A stretch of 46,502 bases of DNA, taken from positions 1 through 46,502 of the forward strand of contig JAUNSH010000021.1 of the NCBI GenBank assembly GCA_030539285.1, written 5' to 3'. Positions 40,993-46,502 of this stretch are shown here, one piece after another. The DNA comes from Eubacteriales bacterium (GTDB lineage Bacteria; Bacillota; Clostridia; Oscillospirales; Oscillospiraceae). The first letter of the stretch is position 1, and every line of letters starts with the position of its first letter. Both the position numbers and the translations under genes were made by a program. Under the pieces are notes generated by a model. It did no database searches and had not been told where the DNA came from. It saw nothing but the letters and a program-made list of their open reading frames with translations.

Positions 40993-41780
40993 AAACATCC
41001 GCCAAAATTTACAGCGGCATCGTGTTCGCAATTCTGTTCGCTCCCATTCTGGTGCTGCTGGTGTTCTCCTTTAACGAATCAAAGAGCCTTTCTGTGTTTT
41101 CCGGTTTCTCTCTGAAATGGTACCGGGAGCTGCTAAATGACCGCAATACCCTGGAGGCTGTGCGCAATACCCTGATTTTGGCCGCTTCTGCCACGGCGAT
41201 TTCTACCGTCATGGGGACCGCCGCAGCTGTTGGCATCAATAAGATCCGCACCAAATGGTACAAAGCAGTCATGAACACGGTAACGGATATCCCCATGACC
41301 AACCCGGATATCATCACCGGCATTTCTCTGATGCTGATGTTCGTTTTCGTAGGCAGGCTGTTCGGCGCGTCCACCAGTCTGAATTTCGTCACGATGCTGA
41401 TTGCCCACGTCACCTTCTGCCTGCCCTATGTGATCTTGCAGATCCTTCCCAAGCTGCGGCAGATGGACAAGTCTCTGCCCGAGGCTGCTATGGACTTGGG
41501 CTGCACCCCCATGGGCGCTTTTTTCAAGGTGGAGCTGCCGGAAATTCTTCCCGGTATCATCACTGGGGCCATCATGGCCTTTACCCTGTCTCTGGACGAC
41601 TTCGTGATCAGCTACTTTACCTCCGGCAACGGCTTTGAAACCCTGCCTATTCGGATCTACGGCATGACCAAGAAGACCGTGACTCCGAAAATGTACGCTC
41701 TGGCGACTATCATCTTCTTTGTCACCCTGGGACTGCTGCTGATCAGCAATTTCGTAGACGAAAAGGATGAAGCAAAATAA
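40989..41780 (+). CDS. potC: Spermidine/putrescine ABC transporter permease PotC
   Basis: 263 aa, six membrane segments. It starts [20 protein letters not shown]; the EAA-type coupling motif is EAAMDLGCTPMGAFFKVELP followed by EILPGIITGAIMAF. Ends with a short charged tail. 33 bp separate it from potD. Confidence 0.94.
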   Translation: MKTSAKIYSGIVFAILFAPILVLLVFSFNESKSLSVFSGFSLKWYRELLNDRNTLEAVRNTLILAASATAISTVMGTAAAVGINKIRTKWYKAVMNTVTDIPMTNPDIITGISLMLMFVFVGRLFGASTSLNFVTMLIAHVTFCLPYVILQILPKLRQMDKSLPEAAMDLGCTPMGAFFKVELPEILPGIITGAIMAFTLSLDDFVISYFTSGNGFETLPIRIYGMTKKTVTPKMYALATIIFFVTLGLLLISNFVDEKDEAK

Positions 41781-41813
41781 ATTACCCTGGAAGAGAAAAA
41801 TGGAGGAAACGAT

Positions 41814-42923
41814 ATGAAAAAATGGATTTCCCTGTGCCTGATTGCTGTTTTACTGGTTGGCCTGTGCCTGACCGGCTGCGGCGGCAAAAAAGGCCTGACC
41901 CTGAACGTTTACAACTGGGGCGAATACATTTCCGACGGCAGCGAAGGCTCCTTCGACACCGTCCGGGAATTTGAAAAGTGGTATCAGGAGACTTATGGTG
42001 AAAAGGTCACCGTCAACTATTCCACCTTTGCCTCCAACGAGGATATGTACAGCAAGATCTCCAGCGGTGCTGTCAGCTATGACGTAATCATTCCTTCCGA
42101 CTACATGATCGCCAGAATGGCCCAGGAGGGCCTGCTGCTGCCCCTGAACTTTGACAACATCCCCAACTATCAGTATATCGAGGATACCTTCAAGGGCCTT
42201 TATTATGACCCGGATGACCAGTATTCCATCCCCTACACCTACGGCATCGTGGGTGTGATCTACGATGCCAATGTGGTTGACGAAGCTGATATCGGAGGAT
42301 GGGATCTGCTGTGGAATGAGAAGTACGCCGGCAAGGTGCTTCAGTTCAACAACTCCCGGGATGCCTTTGGTAGCGCCATGTATAAGCTGGGCATCGACGT
42401 GAACACTACGGATAAGGCTGGCTGGGACAAGGCCTACGATGAGCTGCTGGCCCAGCGTCCCCTTGTCAAGAGCTACGTCATGGACGAGATCTTCAACATG
42501 ATGGAGTCCGGTGAGGCCGCCGTGGGCGCTTACTACGCCGGTGACTACTTCACCATGGTGGATGCACAGGCAGACAATGTGGATCTGCAGTTCTACTATC
42601 CCGAGAACACCAACTTCTATGTGGATGCCATGTGCATTCCCTCCTGCGCCCAGAACAAGGAGCTGGCGGAAATCTTCATCAACTATATGCTCTCCGAGGA
42701 GCCTGCCGTGGCCAACGCCGAGTATACCTACTACGCCTCTCCCAACAGCATCGTCTACACCAACGACGGCTATATTGAGGAAATGGGCGAAGAAGCGATG
42801 GAGGTCCTGTATCCCGAGCTGGGCAGCTTCGCCGGGGAATACAACAAACTGGCCTACAAAAATCTGGACAGCGACACCCTCAGCTATCTGAACACCCTGT
42901 GGGAGAATGTAAAAATCAACTGA
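41814..42923 (+). CDS. potD: Spermidine/putrescine-binding lipoprotein PotD
   Basis: 369 aa. The signal peptide ends in the lipobox LTGC (lipidation at about Cys22). The mature protein begins LTLNVYNWGEYISDGSEGSF, the typical PotD/PotF opening, and later shows YDVIIPSDYMIARMAQEGLL, SIPYTYGIVGVIYD and GAYYAGDYFTMV. It captures polyamines outside the membrane for PotABC. GGAGG stands before the ATG. Whether it prefers spermidine or putrescine cannot be read from the motifs. Confidence 0.94.
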   Translation: MKKWISLCLIAVLLVGLCLTGCGGKKGLTLNVYNWGEYISDGSEGSFDTVREFEKWYQETYGEKVTVNYSTFASNEDMYSKISSGAVSYDVIIPSDYMIARMAQEGLLLPLNFDNIPNYQYIEDTFKGLYYDPDDQYSIPYTYGIVGVIYDANVVDEADIGGWDLLWNEKYAGKVLQFNNSRDAFGSAMYKLGIDVNTTDKAGWDKAYDELLAQRPLVKSYVMDEIFNMMESGEAAVGAYYAGDYFTMVDAQADNVDLQFYYPENTNFYVDAMCIPSCAQNKELAEIFINYMLSEEPAVANAEYTYYASPNSIVYTNDGYIEEMGEEAMEVLYPELGSFAGEYNKLAYKNLDSDTLSYLNTLWENVKIN

Positions 42924-42936
42924 TAAATGCGCAGAC

Positions 42937-42967
42937 AGCCCGGAAGCGTTGCTTCCGGGCTGAAATT
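42937..42967 (+). terminator. Terminator of the pot operon
   Basis: Perfect 11-bp stem agcccggaagc / gcttccgggct (42937-42947, 42951-42961) with a 3-nt loop, then gaaatttta. It lies between the convergent potD and nucleoside kinase genes. Confidence 0.85.
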
Positions 42968-44671
42968 TTATGTTCGGTAAAAGGTGTTTCCGCCGATAAA
43001 CTCCCGCACCAGACTGGTGGGCGGGATCTCATCGTCCACGTCCGCTTCCTGGATGTAATTGAGGATCTTGACAATGTTACGGACCTCATCGTAGCATTCA
43101 TCCTCTGGGCGCACAGCCGTCAGCAGGGGGAAAATGTGCTTTTTCAGCACCGCCAGCTCATACAAGGTAGAACTGTTGAAGATCACGTCCGCATTCTCCT
43201 GATAGGGATAGATCCACCGCTGCTCTCCCCTGCGCACGCTGTCCCACATAGCCAGGGTGTGCTGCACCGACGCGCCGCGAGTTTCATAATCCCGTACGAT
43301 CCGCCGCAGCAGCCGAAGATAGCTGGTGGGGATGCGGTTGTGATCATCCAGATTCAGGGGCAGCAGAGGGCTTACATACAGTCGGAAAATCAGGGATTTG
43401 TCTACATTTTCCGGGAGCATAACGGGATTCAATCCGTGCAGGCCCTCAACGATGATCACGGAATCCTCTGTCAGCGTCAGTACCTTCCCCTTCCACTCCC
43501 GGTGTCCGGTAATGAAATTGAAGCTGGGCAGCTCCACGCTCTCCCCTGACAGCAGATGTGCCATATTCTGCCGGAACAGGGCCACGTCAATGGTATTGAT
43601 GTGCTCCAAATCCAGCTTGCCATCCGGGCCCGGAGTGATTTTATCCCGGTCAATGTAATAGTCGTCCAAACTCATGAGGATTGGCTTTTTTCCGTGCACC
43701 CGCAGTTGGGTCGCAAGGCGGTGAGCGGATGTGGTCTTTCCAGAGGAACTGGGACCTGCCAGCATGACTGCCTTCGCCCCGCGCTGGCACACCATATCTG
43801 CCACCTGAGAGAACCGCTTCTCGTGCAGGGCTTCATTCACCCGAATCAATTCCCGAATTCTGCCGGAGGTGGTCAGTTCATTCAGGTCCGCCGCTGTCTC
43901 GCACTCCATCAGCGCACACCAGCGCTCTCCTTCATTGAACACGGAGAAGAAATTCGGCATAGTGGGAACCTTCGCGCAGATTTCCGGGTTCTGATCGTCC
44001 GGGTAGAGGAACAGGAAGCCGCCATCCGCCGGCAGAATGTCCCACACCGTCAGATAAGCAGTTGAGGGCAGCATTTCCCCATAGAAGTAGTCCGCATAGT
44101 CCCCATAAACGTATTCATCAAAGTAGTCTGTGGTGCGCCAGCGCAGCAGGCGGGCCTTATCCTCCTGCCCTTCCTTTTGGAATCTGGAAACCGCATCCTT
44201 CAGAGGCACCCTCCGTCGAGTCAACGGAATTCCCTCCTGAACAATTCCCCGCATACGCTGCTTCAGTCGGGACGCCGAGAAATCCGCCGCGCCGCTGACC
44301 TGAATGAAGACACTGGAACCAAGGGTGCAGTTGATCTTTCCTGCCGCCTCCGGCCACAGCTGCCGCAGCGCCAGAAAAATGGCAAACTGAGCCGTGCGGA
44401 TGTAGCATTCCTTACCCGCCGCGTCCCCGTAACGCAGCAGCCGCACCACACCGCCGGATGCCGCCATGGCCTGACGCATGGAGGGGCGGTCACCCTGTGC
44501 GTCTTTTGTGCGGACAGGAATATAGTTCAGTGTAAAGACCTCACCGGCAATTTTCGCGGCCAGTGGACGGTTTGCAAGACTATCTCCTTCCAGGCCCAGC
44601 TGCTTGATCAAGTCCAGAAGACTCTGCTCAGGCTGCGCCTCAGCGGTGTGTCCATCAATTGTCAGAATCAT
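42968..44671 (-). CDS. Nucleoside kinase (uridine kinase-like) with N-terminal ThrRS-type domains
   Basis: 567 aa. Residues 1-60 look like a TGS domain, and about 60-270 resemble the second additional domain of threonyl-tRNA synthetase. The C-terminal half is a phosphoribulokinase/uridine kinase domain with P-loop AGPSSSGKTTSAHRLATQL (about 305), DDYYIDRDKITPGPDG and VIIVEGLHGLNP. Relatives in Clostridia and Thermotoga phosphorylate nucleosides; the synthetase-like part does not aminoacylate as far as is known. GGAGGGA precedes the ATG. The gene ends immediately after the pot terminator. Confidence 0.88.
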   Translation of the reverse strand: MILTIDGHTAEAQPEQSLLDLIKQLGLEGDSLANRPLAAKIAGEVFTLNYIPVRTKDAQGDRPSMRQAMAASGGVVRLLRYGDAAGKECYIRTAQFAIFLALRQLWPEAAGKINCTLGSSVFIQVSGAADFSASRLKQRMRGIVQEGIPLTRRRVPLKDAVSRFQKEGQEDKARLLRWRTTDYFDEYVYGDYADYFYGEMLPSTAYLTVWDILPADGGFLFLYPDDQNPEICAKVPTMPNFFSVFNEGERWCALMECETAADLNELTTSGRIRELIRVNEALHEKRFSQVADMVCQRGAKAVMLAGPSSSGKTTSAHRLATQLRVHGKKPILMSLDDYYIDRDKITPGPDGKLDLEHINTIDVALFRQNMAHLLSGESVELPSFNFITGHREWKGKVLTLTEDSVIIVEGLHGLNPVMLPENVDKSLIFRLYVSPLLPLNLDDHNRIPTSYLRLLRRIVRDYETRGASVQHTLAMWDSVRRGEQRWIYPYQENADVIFNSSTLYELAVLKKHIFPLLTAVRPEDECYDEVRNIVKILNYIQEADVDDEIPPTSLVREFIGGNTFYRT

Positions 44672-44695
44672 CAGAATCCCTCCTTTATTGTATAT

Positions 44696-44724
44696 ACTAT
44701 AGCAGAATTTCAGGAACCGGGCAA
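44696..44724 (-). promoter_or_regulatory. Possible promoter of the nucleoside kinase gene
   Basis: Minus-strand TTGCCC (44719-44724), 17-bp spacer, TATAGT (44696-44701), 25 bp upstream of the start codon. The -35 box is weak. Confidence 0.45.
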
Positions 44725-44747
44725 TGGTTTTTGTGTGAACTTCCAGT

Positions 44748-44778
44748 AAATAAAACGCCTGCAGCTGATGCCGCAGGC
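44748..44778 (-). terminator. Terminator of the GGADGPTAI small protein gene
   Basis: Minus-strand stem GCCTGCGGC / GCTGCAGGC (44757-44778) followed by GTTTTATTT. It separates the small membrane protein from the nucleoside kinase gene. Confidence 0.75.
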
Positions 44779-44785
44779 TGTTCTC

Positions 44786-45082
44786 TTATTCTTCTTTTCG
44801 TTTTTTCGAGTTCCACACAAGGCCAGCAACTCCAATAAGCGCCAGGATCAGGAAGCCGTACCAGGGCATACGGAAATGGGATGCCGTCACGAAAATGGCG
44901 GTAGGCCCGTCCGCCCCGCCGATGATGCCCACGCTGGCCGCCCCGTCAGGCACATTTGAAAACACCTTGGAAAGCAGCCAAAACCAGCAAATTCCCCGGT
45001 ACAGCAGGCCAATGGCGGCAACTACTGTCAGAGCAGGGAAAAGGATCAGCCATATTTTTCGATTTTCAATCCATTTCTTCGT
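44786..45082 (-). CDS. Small membrane protein with OadB/GcdB-type GGADGPTAI motif, non-AUG start
   Basis: 98 codons reading KKWIENRKIWLILFPALTVV after the start, then SVGIIGGADGPTAIFVT (about 50-66) and a second hydrophobic segment (WYGFLILALIGVAGLVW) with a basic tail KKRKEE. The GGADGPTAI motif is the conserved membrane motif of beta subunits of Na+-translocating decarboxylases, but the remaining 300 or so residues of that family are absent; short standalone proteins of this kind occur in Clostridia. No ATG, GTG or TTG exists in frame after the upstream stop. The codon where relatives have their initial Met is ACG (45080-45082), 8 nt after AGAGGT. Good promoter and terminator flank it. Function unknown. 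Confidence 0.75.
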   Translation of the reverse strand, partial: TKKWIENRKIWLILFPALTVVAAIGLLYRGICWFWLLSKVFSNVPDGAASVGIIGGADGPTAIFVTASHFRMPWYGFLILALIGVAGLVWNSKKRKEE

Positions 45083-45101
45083 CGTATATCACCTCTTTGG
45101 T

Positions 45102-45130
45102 ATTGTATCCTGATATGGTGGCCTTGTCAA
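45102..45130 (-). promoter_or_regulatory. Promoter of the GGADGPTAI small protein gene
   Basis: Minus-strand TTGACA (45125-45130, overlapping the end of spoIID), 17-bp spacer, TACAAT (45102-45107). The predicted start near 45095 falls at the ribosome binding site AGAGGT, so the leader is almost absent. Confidence 0.75.
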
Positions 45131-46098
45131 GAGAGCTGGACTAACTCTGTCCCTGGGTAATAGTGCGCCAAAATCTCAATAAAATTGCTGCCTGTTGCTG
45201 CCATAGCATCCGCCCCGTATTGGCTCATACCCACCCGGTGCCCATATCCTCTGGTCGTGATCGTGATGGTGTCCCCCGCGACGGACAACGTCATAACCGT
45301 TGAAGGCAGACCCAAGAGCTGCCGCAGCTGTGTCCCCGTGTATTGCTCCCCGCAGATTGACATGGATTCGATTCCGCCGCCTTGTGTGTAGGATTCTGTT
45401 ACAAACCATTCGGTGGAAGCCCCCGTCAGAGTACAGCCGGTCTTCTCCTGAAACTGGTCTGTCGTAAAGCTTATCGTGTCACAATAGTGAGCGGCGTTCT
45501 CCTCACCGGGACTTGCTACCGCCCGCAGATAGGGATAATCTGTCCCCCAAACCGCGACGGCATCCTCCGTGCTGCCCCCGGAACAGGAAAAATAGGTCGC
45601 TTCGATCAGCTCCCCCTCGTAGGTCAGCACCTGACCTGACGTATCCAGAACCGCTCTGCGCACCTTTTCTAAGTTTTCCTCTGTTCCGCCTTTGCCGAGA
45701 TAGGTTTCCTCAGAAACATAGGCCTGGCAGCAGGTGGAATCCGTACACAAGCTTCCATCTCCATGTTTTCCGCCTGTGTTTGCTGCCTTGGCAGTGTATG
45801 TTCTGGCGGCAACCGCCTGCGCCTTCAGCGCCTCCGATTCAAAATCCGCCGGCATCTCCCCAAGGACAACACCTGTCAGGTATGCGTCCATATCCATTTG
45901 ACTCACACTTCCGTCCAGAAAACGTATCGATATGGACCTATCCACCTTTTCCGCCGCATATGTCTCCGGCACGCTTTCTACGATTGGCAGCTCTTGGGCG
46001 CTTCCCTCCAGTAAAATGGCAGAAAGATTCAGGATCAATCCCGGCAAAACCGCCCCCATCAGAATCGAGGCGCATATTTCCTTCCAAACGGTTTTCAT
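45127..46098 (-). CDS. spoIID: Stage II sporulation protein D
   Basis: 323 aa. An N-terminal membrane anchor (about 8-30, ICASILMGAVLPGLILNLSA) precedes the SpoIID domain: YLTGVVLGEMPADFESEALK with the catalytic glutamate, AQAVAARTYTAKAA, STCCQAYVSEETYLGKGG, FSCSGGSTEDAVAVWGTDYP and the C-terminal RGYGHRVGMSQYGADAMA. SpoIID is a lytic transglycosylase that works with SpoIIP and SpoIIM in peptidoglycan remodelling during engulfment, in the mother cell. GGAGGGAT precedes the ATG. It identifies the organism as a spore former or a close relative of one. No clear SigE promoter was recognised. Confidence 0.93.
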   Translation of the reverse strand: MKTVWKEICASILMGAVLPGLILNLSAILLEGSAQELPIVESVPETYAAEKVDRSISIRFLDGSVSQMDMDAYLTGVVLGEMPADFESEALKAQAVAARTYTAKAANTGGKHGDGSLCTDSTCCQAYVSEETYLGKGGTEENLEKVRRAVLDTSGQVLTYEGELIEATYFSCSGGSTEDAVAVWGTDYPYLRAVASPGEENAAHYCDTISFTTDQFQEKTGCTLTGASTEWFVTESYTQGGGIESMSICGEQYTGTQLRQLLGLPSTVMTLSVAGDTITITTRGYGHRVGMSQYGADAMAATGSNFIEILAHYYPGTELVQLS

Positions 46099-46170
46099 TC
46101 AACATCCCTCCACGCTGAATCCTACCACAGTCACGGTGGTCGATTCTGTCAAATTTTCAGAGAATCCAAC

Positions 46171-46199
46171 TTGACTTTTTCAAACAGCAATGCTAGAAT
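46171..46199 (+). promoter_or_regulatory. Promoter of the riboswitch-antiporter transcript
   Basis: TTGACT (46171-46176), 17-bp spacer, TAGAAT (46194-46199), immediately ahead of the riboswitch. Confidence 0.75.
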
Positions 46200-46208
46200 A
46201 TGCCAAAA

Positions 46209-46325
46209 GAATATTCCCGGCGATGAGGGAGTAGCAAGCGCGTTATGCGCAGCAAGTCAACAGACGCGGCTTTTGCCTGGCTTGCTTTAATTTGCGAGAC
46301 TCACGGTATTCTCCCCCGTCGTGTG
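46209..46325 (+). ncRNA. yybP-ykoY-type (manganese) riboswitch
   Basis: Basal stem gaata / tattc (46209-46213, 46307-46311). The conserved loop element appears as gagggagtagc (about 46225-46236) and the second conserved segment as agtcaacagac (about 46255-46265). It is followed by an expression platform and a cation antiporter gene, a common arrangement for this class, which senses Mn2+. The ccccc at 46313-46317 can pair with ggggg at 46347-46351 and so compete with the terminator. Confidence 0.75.
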
Positions 46326-46331
46326 TTTGAG

Positions 46332-46366
46332 CTCGGCATCCGTTTTGGGGGTGCCGGGTATTTTTT
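46332..46366 (+). terminator. Expression-platform terminator of the yybP-ykoY riboswitch
   Basis: Stem ctcggca (46332-46338) with tgccggg (46352-46358), then tatttttt. A perfect 9-bp palindrome cttaacgca g tgcgttaag (46370-46388) follows directly and ends about 10 nt before the ribosome binding site of the antiporter gene. Confidence 0.8.
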
Positions 46367-46411
46367 AACCTTAACGCAGTGCGTTAAGAATCTGATATGG
46401 GAGTGTAAAAT

Positions 46412-46502
46412 ATGGTTCATTCTATCCTTCTGTTCGCGGTTGGTCTGCTGCTGCTCATCAAGGGCGGCGACTGGTTCGTTGACGGTGCCACCGGTCTGGC
46501 CC
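46412..46502 (+). CDS. Calcium/sodium antiporter (CaCA family), 5' part only
   Basis: 30 codons before the window ends: MVHSILLFAVGLLLLIKGGD followed by WFVDGATGLA. This is the typical first membrane segment of YrbG/CaxA-type K+-independent Na+/Ca2+ exchangers, where KGGDWFVDGA is conserved. GGGAG 8 nt upstream supports the ATG. Its expression is expected to depend on the yybP-ykoY riboswitch, which suggests Mn2+ or Ca2+ export. Confidence 0.8.
   Translation, partial: MVHSILLFAVGLLLLIKGGDWFVDGATGLA

Noticed and set aside
1-46502. CRISPR array, tRNA or rRNA genes, insertion sequence with DDE transposase
   Set aside because: No regularly spaced repeats, no tRNA cloverleaf with TTCRA-type arm, no rRNA core sequences and no DDE transposase were recognised on either strand.

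Overview
The window looks like chromosome from a GC-rich, spore-forming Clostridia lineage, most likely Oscillospiraceae (Oscillibacter/Dysosmobacter-like). The reasons are strong Gram-positive Shine-Dalgarno sequences, SigA-type promoters, spoIID, a CotJC remnant, two tandem glycine riboswitches, the two-subunit GcvPA/GcvPB glycine decarboxylase, a MetF/MetV-type methylene-THF reductase pair, ECF transporters and a standalone GGADGPTAI membrane protein. The genus is inferred from gene content; no rRNA or tRNA gene was seen.

Layout. 1-2310: edge of a mobile element, with a truncated serine recombinase start, a full large serine recombinase and a 49-aa companion ORF. 2352-7976 (minus): five-gene surface polysaccharide operon (three glycosyltransferases, an FrhB-like ferredoxin protein, a polysaccharide pyruvyl transferase) read from a strong promoter at 8047-8075. 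8085-8306: 3' remnant of a CotJC/manganese catalase gene. 8403-12857 (plus): operon that joins the two halves of a D-glutamate cyclase (DUF4392 and DUF1445) to all three 5-oxoprolinase subunits PxpBCA. 12855-19950 (minus): glycine-riboswitch operon metV-metF-gcvT-gcvH-gcvPA-gcvPB-lplA. 19974-26439 (minus): livKHMGF transporter, a cytidylate-kinase-like protein and a D-amino-acid aminotransferase. 26635-30281 (plus): an EmrE-type transporter and an unusual PEP/pyruvate-binding protein. 30295-32545 (minus): PRPP synthetase and a flavin reductase, separated by a palindromic non-coding element. 32574-36676 (plus): SAM hydrolase plus a complete ECF transporter. 36717-38420 (minus): AGCS symporter under a second tandem glycine riboswitch. 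38515-42967 (plus): potABCD behind a roughly 400-nt structured leader of unknown class. 42968-46098 (minus): nucleoside kinase, a small GGADGPTAI protein with no normal start codon, and SpoIID. 46171-46502 (plus): yybP-ykoY-type riboswitch and the start of a Ca2+/Na+ antiporter.

How the genes fit together. Much of the window handles small amino acids and one-carbon units. Glycine is imported (AGCS, riboswitch controlled) and cleaved (GcvTHP plus lipoate ligase, riboswitch controlled), and the methylene-THF can be reduced to methyl-THF by MetF/MetV. The D-amino-acid aminotransferase can make D-glutamate, which the split cyclase could convert to 5-oxoproline and PxpABC could open; this link is inferred from families and proximity. 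Several operons (8403, 26412, 27613, 38515) carry an intrinsic-terminator-like hairpin between promoter and first gene, which suggests extensive control by premature termination. The best candidates for undescribed biology are the pot leader RNA, the D-glutamate cyclase/5-oxoprolinase operon, the SAM hydrolase-ECF unit and the non-AUG GGADGPTAI protein.
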